Part shown: piece by piece, positions 18,339 to 26,427 of the stretch
How the letters are laid out: each line of letters opens with the position of its first letter
Numbering within the stretch: position 1 is the stretch's first letter
Assembly (NCBI RefSeq): GCF_002776695.1
Contig: NZ_LFJC01000003.1
Location: forward strand, 2,672,339 to 2,736,338
DNA: 64,000 bases
From: Bradyrhizobium nitroreducens
GTDB taxonomy: Bacteria; Pseudomonadota; Alphaproteobacteria; Rhizobiales; Xanthobacteraceae
Direction: 5' to 3'
Made by a program: the position numbers and the translations under genes
Notes under the pieces: model-generated
Told to the model about the DNA's origin: nothing
Seen by the model: the letters and a program-made list of their open reading frames with translations, nothing else
Databases searched by the model: none

Positions 18339-19409
18339 ATGGCACAGCAAAACGAAACAAACTCGGCGGCCGCCGACTTGCCGCCCATCGACCTGCGCAG
18401 CGATACGGTCACCAAGCCGACCGAGGCGATGTACGCCCGCATGGCCTCGGCGCCGCTGGGCGATGACGGGCTGGACGGCGACCCCACGGCGCGGGAGTTG
18501 GAGGCCGTTGCGGCTGTGGCCTTGGGCAAGGAGGCCGGCTTGTTCGTGCCGAGCTGCACTTTGGCCAATCTCCTGGCGACGCTCGCTCAGTCGGAGCGCA
18601 GCGAACAGGTCGTGCTGGAATCGACCGCTCATATGTATGTGTCTGAACGAGGCGCGGCGACGTTGACGGGGCTGTTCCACCTTCCTGTCGCCGGGACCGC
18701 CGGCGCGATGGACCTGAATTTGCTCGAGGACGCCCTGCAGGGCGAGGGGCTCAAGCTCAAGACCGCCCTTGTCGCGATGGAAACCTCGCACAACAATGCG
18801 AGCGGCGCCGTGCTGCCGCTGGAGCACATGCAGGCCGTCCACGCCATGGCCTCATCTCGCGGCGTCCCGGTGCATCTCGACGGAGCGAGGATCTTCAACG
18901 CCGCAACCGCCCTTGGCGTGGCGCCGGATCAGGTCGCGAGGCATTGCGACACGGTCGCCCTGTGTCTGTCGAAGGGCCTGAGTGCGCCGGCCGGCGCCGT
19001 GCTCGCCGGGCCGCGCGCCGTGATCGACAGGAGCCGCAGGTTTCGCCGCATGCTGGGGGGCTCGCAGCGCCAGATCGGCGTCCTTGCTGCAGCGGGCCTG
19101 GAGGCCGTTCAGGTCATGGGGCAGCGTCTGGCGCAGGATCACAGGCGAGCGCGCGCCCTGAGTGATGCGTTGAACAAGATGCATCCAGAGGTGAGTGCGA
19201 CAATCCCGCAGACGAATATCGTGCAGGTCGATGTCTCCCGCTCCGGGCGTGACGGCGCCGCGTGGTCTGCGGCTCTGGAGAAGGCTGGCGTGAAGGCGAG
19301 ACCTTGGGGCAAACAGCGACTGCGCTGTGTGACCCACCGCCATATCGACGATGCGGATATTGATCGCGCCGCCATGACATTTCGCCTCGTGGCGGAAACT
19401 TTCGCTTAG
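18339..19409 (+). CDS. Threonine-aldolase-family PLP enzyme
   Basis: 356 aa. IDLRSDTVTKPT at the N-terminus, GDPTARELE, ETSHNNASGAVLPLEHM, the HLDGARIFNAA PLP-binding motif and the Schiff-base Lys in CLSKGLSAPAG match low-specificity L-threonine aldolase and related beta-eliminating lyases. It would cleave beta-hydroxy amino acids to glycine and an aldehyde. AGGA lies 8 bases before the start. It follows the binding-protein gene closely, so uptake and breakdown of one beta-hydroxy amino acid is a reasonable guess. It is convergent, 6 bp from the next gene. Confidence 0.87.
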   Translation: MAQQNETNSAAADLPPIDLRSDTVTKPTEAMYARMASAPLGDDGLDGDPTARELEAVAAVALGKEAGLFVPSCTLANLLATLAQSERSEQVVLESTAHMYVSERGAATLTGLFHLPVAGTAGAMDLNLLEDALQGEGLKLKTALVAMETSHNNASGAVLPLEHMQAVHAMASSRGVPVHLDGARIFNAATALGVAPDQVARHCDTVALCLSKGLSAPAGAVLAGPRAVIDRSRRFRRMLGGSQRQIGVLAAAGLEAVQVMGQRLAQDHRRARALSDALNKMHPEVSATIPQTNIVQVDVSRSGRDGAAWSAALEKAGVKARPWGKQRLRCVTHRHIDDADIDRAAMTFRLVAETFA

Positions 19410-19415
19410 AAAGGC

Positions 19416-20666
19416 CTACGCCAGCACCCCCACCACCGCGCCCATCAGGCACGTCGTCAGCGTCCCAGACACGATCGACTTCAGCCCGAGCGTGTTGATC
19501 TCCTCGCGCCGCTCCGGCGCCATCACGCCGAGGCCGCCGATCATGATGCCGAGGCTGGCGAAATTGGCGAAGCCGCACATCGCGTAGAGCATGATCAGGC
19601 GCGAGCGCGGGTCGAGCGCGCCGGGCGGCAGCTTCGAGAAATCGACATAGGCGATCAATTCGTTGAGCACGGTCTTGGTGCCCATCAGGCTGCCGGCGGT
19701 GACGGCCTGATCCCACGGCAATCCCATCAGCCAGCAGACCGGCGCCATCACGAGGCCGAGCAGGCGCTGCAGCGAGATCGCTGCGCCGCCGATGGCGGGC
19801 AGCAGGCCGAGCATGGCGTTGACGAGATAGACCAGCGCCACCAGCACCAGCAGCATCGCGACGATGTTGAGCAGCAGCTCGAGACCGGCGGTGGTGCCCT
19901 TCACGATCGCGTCCATTGTGCCGGCGACGTGCATCTCCGGGTCTTCCAGCGCGCCGCCGGTGCGCTTGTCCGAGGTCTCGGGCACCATGATCAGGCTGAC
20001 GAGGATCGCGGCCGGCGCCCCCAGCACGGACGCGATCACGAAATGCGCGGCGGCATCCGGGATGAGGGGCGCGAGCAGCGTCGCGTAGAGGACCAGCACC
20101 GTGCCGGCGATGCCCGCCATGCCGCCGGTCATCACCAGGAACAATTCGCTGCGGGTCATCTGCGCGAGATAGGGCCGAACGAACAGCGGCGCCTCGACCA
20201 TGCCGAGAAAGATATTGGCCGCGGTCGACAGGCCCACCGCGCCGCCGACCCCCAGCGTCCGCTCCAGCAGCCAGGCCATGCCGCGGACAATAGGCGGCAG
20301 CACGCGCCAGTAGAACAGCAGCGTCGTCAGCACGCTCATCACCAGCACGATCGGCAGCGCCTGGAACGCCAGGATGAAATCGGCGCCGGGCACCTTGAGG
20401 TCGAAGGGCAGGGTGCCGCCGCCGACATAGCCGAACACGAAGGCGGAGCCGGCGCGCGAGGCCGCCGAGATCGCACCGACCGCGTCGTTGATGGCGCCGA
20501 AGGCGTGCGCGACGACCGGCAGCTTCAGGAGCACGATCGCGGTGGCGAAGGTGACGAGCAGGCCGACCGCGGCCTGGCGCAGCGACACGGCGCGCCGATT
20601 CTCCGCGAGCGCGAAGGCGATCAACAGCAATGCGAAAATGCCGAGTGCCGATTGCAAGCGCAGCAT
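19416..20666 (-). CDS. nupC: Concentrative nucleoside transporter (CNT/NupC family)
   Basis: 416 aa integral membrane protein with about ten hydrophobic segments. CNT signatures include FVFGYVGGG near residue 100, AANIFLGMVEAPLFVRPYL, VTAGSLMGTKTVLNELIAY and CGFANFASLGIMIGGLGVM. It imports nucleosides with Na+ or H+ across the inner membrane. It is transcribed divergently from the MFS gene. No nucleoside-salvage enzyme is adjacent. Confidence 0.9.
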   Translation of the reverse strand: MLRLQSALGIFALLLIAFALAENRRAVSLRQAAVGLLVTFATAIVLLKLPVVAHAFGAINDAVGAISAASRAGSAFVFGYVGGGTLPFDLKVPGADFILAFQALPIVLVMSVLTTLLFYWRVLPPIVRGMAWLLERTLGVGGAVGLSTAANIFLGMVEAPLFVRPYLAQMTRSELFLVMTGGMAGIAGTVLVLYATLLAPLIPDAAAHFVIASVLGAPAAILVSLIMVPETSDKRTGGALEDPEMHVAGTMDAIVKGTTAGLELLLNIVAMLLVLVALVYLVNAMLGLLPAIGGAAISLQRLLGLVMAPVCWLMGLPWDQAVTAGSLMGTKTVLNELIAYVDFSKLPPGALDPRSRLIMLYAMCGFANFASLGIMIGGLGVMAPERREEINTLGLKSIVSGTLTTCLMGAVVGVLA

Positions 20667-20813
20667 GATGTCCCCAAACCCTCAATGATTATGGCCGCGC
20701 CCGCGCTGCAAAGGCAATGCCGGGAGCGGCTGGAAGCGCCCCACTGTTGACAAGCCGGTCGACCTCGGTCACGCGAGGCCCCGTCCACGTCGAAGGGGGA
20801 GAGCGGTCCGAGG

Positions 20814-22067
20814 GTGACCCGAAAGGCGATGCCAGAGCAGCCAATATCCGGACATCCGCCGGTCAGCGCCCGCGCGCTTCTTGCGCACCGCGCGTTCCTG
20901 TTCTTCCTGCTTTCGCGCAGCCTGTCGCGTTTTTCCAGCCAGATCGCGGCGGTCGCGATCGGCTGGCAGATCTACGATCTCACCGGATCGGCCTTCGATC
21001 TCGGCATGGTCGGCCTCGTCCAGTTCCTGCCCACCGCGCTCCTGGTGTTCGTCGCCGGCCATGCCGCCGACCGCTTCGAGCGCAAGCGCGTGGTCCAGCT
21101 CTGCCAGCTCGTGGAGGCCGCGACCGCGCTCTATCTCGCCATCATCACCTATGTCGGCGCGGTCAGTGAAGTGCAGATCTTCATCGCGACCTTCCTGCTC
21201 GGGATCGCCGGCGCGTTCGAGAGCCCGACCACGGCGGCGCTGCTGCCGCTGATCGCGCCGCAGGGCTCGCTGCAGCGCGCCACCGCCGTCTCCAGCGGCG
21301 CGGCGCAGGTCGCAACCATCACGGGCCCTGCGCTGGGCGGCTTGGCCTATGCACTCGCACCGCATCTTGCCTATGCCATGATGGTGCTGTTCTGGATCTT
21401 CGGGATGATCCTGACCGGCTTCATCCGGCCGCGCCCGCAGGCCATCGCGAAGGCGGGGACGGAGACGGACAATATCTTCGCCGGCGTCCGCTTCATTCGC
21501 AGCAATCCGGCGATCCTCGGCACCATCTCGCTGGATCTGTTCGCGGTGCTGTTCGGCGGCGTCACCGCGCTGTTGCCGATCTATGCCCGCGACATCCTGC
21601 AGACCGGCCCGGTCGGGCTCGGCGTGTTGCGCGCCGCGCCCGCGGTCGGCGCGCTGCTGATGACCATGGTGCTGGCACGTCACGCCATCTCACGGCACGT
21701 GGGCCTGCGCATGTTCCAGGCCGTGATCGTGTTCGGTCTTGCCACCATCGTGTTCGCGCTGTCGTCCTGGATGTGGCTGTCGGTGCTGTCGCTCGCCGTG
21801 CTCGGCGCCGCCGACACGATCAGCGTCGTGATCCGCTTTTCGCTGGTGCAGCTCTCGACCCCCGACGAGATGCGCGGCCGGGTCGGCGCGGTGAACTTCC
21901 TGTTCATCAACGCCTCCAACCAGCTCGGCCAGTTCGAAAGCGGCGTGGCGGCAGCGCTGCTTGGCGCCATGCCCGCCGCCGTGCTCGGCGGCGTTGCCAC
22001 CGTCGCGGTGGCGCTGCTCTGGATGAAGCTGTTCCCGAGCCTGCGGAAGGTGGAGAGCTTGGAGTAG
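20814..22067 (+). CDS. MFS transporter, EntS-like exporter
   Basis: 417 aa with 12 predicted membrane segments. LFFLLSRSLSRFSSQIAAVAIGWQIYDLT, AGHAADRFERKRVV (MFS loop 2-3 motif) and STPDEMRGRVGAVNFLFINAS place it in the MFS_3/EntS-like group of exporters. The substrate is unknown and no siderophore genes are nearby. The start is uncertain: GTG 20814 or ATG 20829, neither with an ideal Shine-Dalgarno. Confidence 0.85.
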   Translation: MTRKAMPEQPISGHPPVSARALLAHRAFLFFLLSRSLSRFSSQIAAVAIGWQIYDLTGSAFDLGMVGLVQFLPTALLVFVAGHAADRFERKRVVQLCQLVEAATALYLAIITYVGAVSEVQIFIATFLLGIAGAFESPTTAALLPLIAPQGSLQRATAVSSGAAQVATITGPALGGLAYALAPHLAYAMMVLFWIFGMILTGFIRPRPQAIAKAGTETDNIFAGVRFIRSNPAILGTISLDLFAVLFGGVTALLPIYARDILQTGPVGLGVLRAAPAVGALLMTMVLARHAISRHVGLRMFQAVIVFGLATIVFALSSWMWLSVLSLAVLGAADTISVVIRFSLVQLSTPDEMRGRVGAVNFLFINASNQLGQFESGVAAALLGAMPAAVLGGVATVAVALLWMKLFPSLRKVESLE

Positions 22068-22073
22068 GGGAAG

Positions 22074-22213
22074 CCTCGTGTCCCGGACAAGCCGCAACGC
22101 ATCAGCGTTGCGGTGCAGAGCCGGGACCCAGAAGGCCAAGCAGGAGATCTCGGAGGCATGGGCCCGGCTCGGCAGCGCGTCATTGCCTGCCGCGCAGCGT
22201 CCGGGGCACGAGG
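22074..22213. repeat. Inverted-repeat element with 13-bp outer arms
   Basis: CCTCGTGTCCCGG (22074-22086) mirrors CCGGGGCACGAGG (22201-22213) with one mismatch. Internal hairpins such as GCAACGCATCAGCGTTGC lie between. It begins 6 bp after the MFS stop codon. Confidence 0.65.
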
Positions 22214-22448
22214 GCACTGTGCTCGCAATGACGATTGTTGAGACAGCGCGGCGACTTAACGCGCATTGCCCCCGCAACCAAGCAGCAGCAGGCGCCACTT
22301 GACGCCTACTGTGCATGGGGTTGTTTTTCAATTTTTGAGTCCGCCGGCCTTCCGGAAAGGGCGGTGTGTATGGGGCGCCACACGAACGGCGTATTCCTAC
22401 CGGCAAGGTCGTCGTCGGGATCGGTCTCTACGCAGGATAGACGGGAAG
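22214..22448. other. Intergenic region with a shared 23-bp stretch
   Basis: Non-coding. Bases 22306-22328 (CTACTGTGCATGGGG then TTGTTTTT) recur almost exactly at 47344-47365, so this is a piece of another dispersed repeat. The remainder holds the promoter side of the secreted-protein gene at 22449. Confidence 0.5.
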
Positions 22449-23246
22449 ATGGGCCGGCGATCACGATTGTTAGCCCTGGCATGGCTTGCTCTGACCGGCG
22501 GTACGTTCGCCGCTCATGCGATGACCAGAAGCATGGTCGAAATGATCTGTCCCTATGACGGCGTCAAATTCACTTTCAGTGCGCAGAACTCCGGTACGTC
22601 CCTCGACCAGCAGCTCGACCGGATGCCGGTCGGGGCCATCGAAAGTCCGTGGCCGCTGGCGAGCTGTCCGACGAATGGATTTGTTTTCGTCAAGGCGAAG
22701 TACGAGGATGACGAACTTGAACGGCTTCGGCCTTTGATCCTGTCTCCGGAGTTTCAAGGCATCAGGAGCGAGATGCCCTATTACCGTGCGGCGTGGATCG
22801 TGGGGCACACTGGTGCATCTCATGCGGCGGTATCAAATCTGCTGCTGCAGGCGACATGGGAGGCGGGACGAGCCGACCTTGTCGAACGCCTGAAGGCGCC
22901 TGGCGGGCCCACAAGGATCGGTTCGGACTCTGTCCGGCGCCTGATGGCCGAGGGCACGACCGGCGAACGCTACACGCGCTATGCGACTGAATTGCTCGCG
23001 CGGCTGGCCGTGGACGTTGCCGACACGACGAGGAGCGCAGAAGAGCGCATGTCCGATCGCCTTCTGACCGGTGAAATACTGCGCCGCCTTGGCCGGTTCG
23101 AAGAGGCCGACCGCCACTTCGCGACAATGGTCGGTGATCTTGCGCCCGACAGCAAGGAAGCAACGTTGGCCGCATTTCAACGACAGTTGATCGCGGCCAA
23201 GGATCGTGGGCTTCATCTGGTATCAGAAGCCCTCGGCAAGAAGTAG
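22449..23246 (+). CDS. Secreted protein of unknown function (DUF2225-like features)
   Basis: 265 aa. A signal peptide (about 1-24, ending FAAHA) is followed by a short motif ICPYDGVKFTF and, 45 residues on, SCPTNGFVFVKAKY. The paired Cys-Pro motifs resemble DUF2225 proteins, in which they may bind metal. A helical, TPR-like C-terminal half follows (LLTGEILRRLGRFEEADRHF). It is probably periplasmic. The longer frame back to 22266 is repeat sequence; the ATG at 22449 immediately precedes the signal peptide. Function unknown. Confidence 0.65.
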   Translation: MGRRSRLLALAWLALTGGTFAAHAMTRSMVEMICPYDGVKFTFSAQNSGTSLDQQLDRMPVGAIESPWPLASCPTNGFVFVKAKYEDDELERLRPLILSPEFQGIRSEMPYYRAAWIVGHTGASHAAVSNLLLQATWEAGRADLVERLKAPGGPTRIGSDSVRRLMAEGTTGERYTRYATELLARLAVDVADTTRSAEERMSDRLLTGEILRRLGRFEEADRHFATMVGDLAPDSKEATLAAFQRQLIAAKDRGLHLVSEALGKK

Positions 23247-23251
23247 CGGTT

Positions 23252-24010
23252 CTAGCCCCGTCCGACGAACGGCATCTTGGTCGCCATCACCGTCATGGTC
23301 AGCACGTTGGCGTCGAGCGGCAGGCCGGCCATGTAGGCGACGGCGTCGCCGACCGCTTTCGCGTCCATGCGCGGCTCGTGCTTGGTGGTGCCGTCGGGCT
23401 GCAGCACGCCGGGGCCGTTGACCATGCGATCGGTCATCGGGGTTGCGGCATTGCCGATGTCGACCTGGCCGACCGCGATGTCGTACATGCGGCCGTCGAG
23501 GTTAGAGGCCTTGGTCAGGCCGGTGATGGCGTGCTTGGTCGAGGTGTAGGCCGCCGAGAACGGCCGCGGCGCGTGCGCCGAGATCGAGCCGTTGTTGATG
23601 ATGCGGCCGCCGCGCGGGCTCTGGTCCTTCATGATGCGGAAGGCGTGCTGGGTGCACAGGAACGGGCCGGTGAGGTTGGTGTTCACCACCGCCTGCCACT
23701 GATCGAGGCTGAGGTCCTCGAAAGGGATCGCGGGCGCGCCCATGCCGGCATTGTTGAACAGCACGTCCAAGCGGCCATAGGTCGCCTTCACCTTGTCGAA
23801 CAACGCGGCGATCGAGTCGGGCTTGGTCATGTCGGCGGTGACGCACAGGCTCTTGCCGGCGGGACCGAGCTTTGCGGTCTCCTCGAGCATCTCCATCCGG
23901 CGCCCGACCAGCACCACGGTGAAGCCGGTGTTCATCAGCGCCAGCGACGCCGCGCGTCCGACGCCGGTGCCGGCGCCCGTCACCACGGCGATCTTCTTTG
24001 CTTCACTCAT
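23252..24010 (-). CDS. SDR-family oxidoreductase
   Basis: 252 aa classical [15 protein letters not shown] (cofactor), [19 protein letters not shown] with YTSTKHA as the catalytic Ser-Tyr-Lys set. The substrate is unknown. It lies 5 bp from the convergent secreted-protein gene. It sits downstream of Anbu on the same strand (38 bp gap), so it could be the last gene of the Anbu transcript. Confidence 0.87.
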   Translation of the reverse strand: MSEAKKIAVVTGAGTGVGRAASLALMNTGFTVVLVGRRMEMLEETAKLGPAGKSLCVTADMTKPDSIAALFDKVKATYGRLDVLFNNAGMGAPAIPFEDLSLDQWQAVVNTNLTGPFLCTQHAFRIMKDQSPRGGRIINNGSISAHAPRPFSAAYTSTKHAITGLTKASNLDGRMYDIAVGQVDIGNAATPMTDRMVNGPGVLQPDGTTKHEPRMDAKAVGDAVAYMAGLPLDANVLTMTVMATKMPFVGRG

Positions 24011-24048
24011 CGTTTCCTGCCTTTTCTCTCTTCAAGGTCTCTTGGTTG

Positions 24049-24807
24049 TCAGGTCTTGGGTTCTTTTTCGTTCTTGTAGGGCGGGCGCGGAATGTTCTGA
24101 TGCGCCGCACGCAGCGCCGCCGACCAGCGCGAGCGCAGATCGTGGAAATAGGGCTCACCCGCCTCGATGCGGTGGTTGAGGTCGGCCTCGCAGGCGTCCG
24201 AGCGCACCACCAGCACGTCGATCGGCAGGCCGACGCCGAGGTTCGAGCGCATGGTCGAGTCCATCGAGATCAGGCCGGTCTTCAGTGCCTCGTAGAGTTC
24301 GACGTCGTAATGCATGGCGCGGTCGAGCACCGGCTTGCCGTATTTGTGCTCGCCGATCTGCAAGTAGGGGGTGTCGGTGGTGCACTCGATGAAATTGCCG
24401 GCGGTGTAAACCATGAACAGGCGCATGCGCGCGCCCTTGATCTGGCCGCCGAACAGGAAGGAGACGTCGAAGGACACGTCCTCGGACTTCAGGGCCGGCC
24501 CTTCGGTGGCGTGCACGGCGCGAATGGCCCGGCCGATACGCTGGGCCGCCTGGAACATGGTCGGCGCGTTCATCAGCGTCTCGATCTCGCCCGTGTCGGG
24601 GTCCTCGAGGCCTTCGGTCAGCGTGGAGAGCACCGACTGGCTGATGGCGAGGTTGCCGGCGCTGGCGATCGCCATGATGCGCTCGCCGGGCTTTGAGAAG
24701 ATGTGCAGCTTGCGGAAGGTCGAGACGTTGTCGAGGCCTGCATTGGTGCGGGTATCGGCGATCATCACCAGACCGTCCCGAACCAGGATTCCGCAACAAT
24801 AGGTCAT
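24049..24807 (-). CDS. Anbu proteasome-like peptidase (ancestral beta subunit)
   Basis: 252 aa, the normal Anbu length. The start at 24807 gives MTYCCGI, placing Thr2 as the N-terminal nucleophile after Met removal. Asp18 (IADTRTNAG) and Lys33 (FRKLHIF) complete the proteasome-type active site, and SAGNLAISQSV and LGVGLPIDVLVVRSD fit the Ntn-hydrolase fold. Anbu forms HslV-like assemblies, and its natural substrate is unknown. Here it is the distal member of the ATP-grasp/alpha-E/transglutaminase cluster, the usual genomic setting. Frame extension to 24945 reads into a repeat and is discarded. Confidence 0.92.
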   Translation of the reverse strand: MTYCCGILVRDGLVMIADTRTNAGLDNVSTFRKLHIFSKPGERIMAIASAGNLAISQSVLSTLTEGLEDPDTGEIETLMNAPTMFQAAQRIGRAIRAVHATEGPALKSEDVSFDVSFLFGGQIKGARMRLFMVYTAGNFIECTTDTPYLQIGEHKYGKPVLDRAMHYDVELYEALKTGLISMDSTMRSNLGVGLPIDVLVVRSDACEADLNHRIEAGEPYFHDLRSRWSAALRAAHQNIPRPPYKNEKEPKT

Positions 24808-24880
24808 TTCCAGTCCCCGAACGCGTTTGCGCGGAATTACTAGCCAATTTCGCCGGCCGCTCCAACCCCCGATTCCGATC

Positions 24881-24983
24881 GTCATTCCGGGGCGCGACGA
24901 AGTCGCGAGCCCGGAATCCATTGCGCGGTAGAGTTCGTGGATCAATGGATTCCGGGTTCGCGCTACGCGCGCCCCGGAATGAC
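24881..24983. repeat. Composite palindromic repeat (GTCATTCCGGGG family)
   Basis: Two inverted arms, GTCATTCCGGGGCGCG...CCCGGAATCCATTG and its mirror AATGGATTCCGGG...CCCCGGAATGAC, are separated by about 20 bp. It sits between the AhpD-like gene and Anbu. Confidence 0.85.
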
Positions 24984-24999
24984 GGGGGGAGATGGCAGT

Positions 25000-25407
25000 C
25001 TATTCCGCCCTATCGGCCAGAAACGCCTCGTCGACGGGCACGCCGAGCGCCGTGACCAGCCGGTTCGTCTCCGCGGCCATGCCGACGATGGCGAGCAACT
25101 CGCCATATTCGGCCTCGCTCATGCCCTTGGCTCTCGCGGCGGCGGTGTGCGAGTGGATGCAATAGCTGCAGCCATGCGCGATCGACACCGCGACGTAAAG
25201 CATCTCCTTGACCTTGGGATCGAGCGCGCCGGGAGCCATCACCTCCTTGATGCTCTCCCAGGTCCGCCGCAGCGTCTTCGGATCATGCGCCAGCGCGCGC
25301 CAGAAATTGTTGACGACGTCGGACTTCCGCACCTTGCGGATATCGTCGAAGACGGCGCGCGCCTCGCCGGAGAGTTCATCGTCCGAAAGCAGTTTTACGG
25401 TGGCCAT
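25000..25407 (-). CDS. Carboxymuconolactone decarboxylase / AhpD-like protein
   Basis: 135 aa, all-helical CMD fold. The AhpD-type redox pair Cys80-Cys83 with His87 is seen in HGCSYCIHSH. Such proteins act as alkylhydroperoxidase-like thiol oxidoreductases; a true decarboxylase lacks the CxxC. GAGG 6 bases before the ATG at 25407 sets the start. It is embedded between the transglutaminase and Anbu genes on the same strand (66 bp after the former). It may be co-transcribed with them, although it is not a standard partner of that cluster as far as I know. Confidence 0.87.
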   Translation of the reverse strand: MATVKLLSDDELSGEARAVFDDIRKVRKSDVVNNFWRALAHDPKTLRRTWESIKEVMAPGALDPKVKEMLYVAVSIAHGCSYCIHSHTAAARAKGMSEAEYGELLAIVGMAAETNRLVTALGVPVDEAFLADRAE

Positions 25408-25473
25408 GGGTACCTCGCGGGGGCAGGTCTGATCCCGCGAGTGTAGCACGGCAGACGGGCCGGACGGCTGCGC

Positions 25474-26322
25474 CTAGCTCTGCCGCTGCGACTGCGATTG
25501 TGACTGCCCGCCGCGGCCGGCCTGGTCGACCTTCACGGCCACCGTCAGCGTCTCGGCGCCCCCGCCATAGCGGGTGCCGCGCACCGGGGCCGCACCGAGA
25601 TAGTCGAGGCCGATCGCGACGCGGACATGGGCGTCGGTGGCGCAGATGCTGTTGGCGGGATCGAAGCCGACCCAGCCGAGATCGGGCACGAAGGCTTCCG
25701 CCCAGGCGTGCCCGGCGTCCTGATGCAGCATGCCGTCGGCGCGCAGAAAATGGCCGGAGACGAAGCGCGCCGGCACGCCGCCGGCACGTGCGCAGGCAAT
25801 GAAGATATGCGCGTAGTCCTGGCAGACCCCGCGCTTGAGCGTGAATGCCTCCGCCGCCGCGGTTCCGCTGTGGGTCGGGTCCTCGTCGAACGTCATGTGA
25901 TCGGCGATCTCAGTCATCAGCGCATGCAGAAAGCCGAGCGTGTCGCTCTCGGCCTCGCTGCGCAACTGGCGCGCGACCGCCGCCATCGCCGGATTGACCG
26001 AGGTGAGGTCGGTGGAGCGCAGGAACATGCCAGCCGGAAAGCGCTCGTCGGTGCCGCGCAGGACGCCGCCGGTGTCGTGGGTCTCGATCAGCCCTTCGGC
26101 GGTGATCTGGATGTCACCGACAGGTCCGCAGGACAGCACATGGGTGACATTGCCGAAGGCGTCCTCATGCATGTCGAGCTTGGTGTCCGTGGAGACGTCG
26201 ATCTGCCATTCCGCCACATATTGCCCGTCATGGCTGCCGGGCGTCATGCGCAGGATCTGGATCACGCTCGTGGCCGGCGGCTCGTAGCGATAGGTCGTGG
26301 TGTGCAGGATTCGCAGGCGCAT
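25474..26322 (-). CDS. Transglutaminase-like cysteine protease (Anbu cluster)
   Basis: 282 aa. A bacterial transglutaminase N-terminal domain (MRLRILHTTTYRYEPPA) is followed by the transglutaminase-like core with Cys167 (KRGVCQDYAH), His205 (AGHAWAEAF) and Asp221 (GFDPANS), a complete catalytic triad. The C-terminus ends in an unusual Ser/Gln run (SQSQSQRQS). In the known ATP-grasp/alpha-E/Anbu neighbourhood this enzyme is predicted to cleave or transfer peptide or isopeptide bonds. No signal peptide is seen. The ATG at 26322 begins the domain exactly. Confidence 0.9.
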   Translation of the reverse strand: MRLRILHTTTYRYEPPATSVIQILRMTPGSHDGQYVAEWQIDVSTDTKLDMHEDAFGNVTHVLSCGPVGDIQITAEGLIETHDTGGVLRGTDERFPAGMFLRSTDLTSVNPAMAAVARQLRSEAESDTLGFLHALMTEIADHMTFDEDPTHSGTAAAEAFTLKRGVCQDYAHIFIACARAGGVPARFVSGHFLRADGMLHQDAGHAWAEAFVPDLGWVGFDPANSICATDAHVRVAIGLDYLGAAPVRGTRYGGGAETLTVAVKVDQAGRGGQSQSQSQRQS

Positions 26323-26344
26323 GGTGGACCGTTGTTCTTGCCCC

Positions 26345-26423
26345 GTCATTCCGGGGCGATGCGTCAGCATCGAACCCGGAATCTCGAGATTCCGGGTTCG
26401 CCCGTTGGGCGCCCCGGAATGAC
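26345..26423. repeat. Composite palindromic repeat with a perfect 30-bp core palindrome
   Basis: Same family as 24881, but the two arms meet without a spacer. Bases 26371-26400 read identically on both strands around a central CTCGAG. It sits between the alpha-E and transglutaminase genes, 5 bp past the former. Confidence 0.85.
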
Positions 26424-26427
26424 GGCA

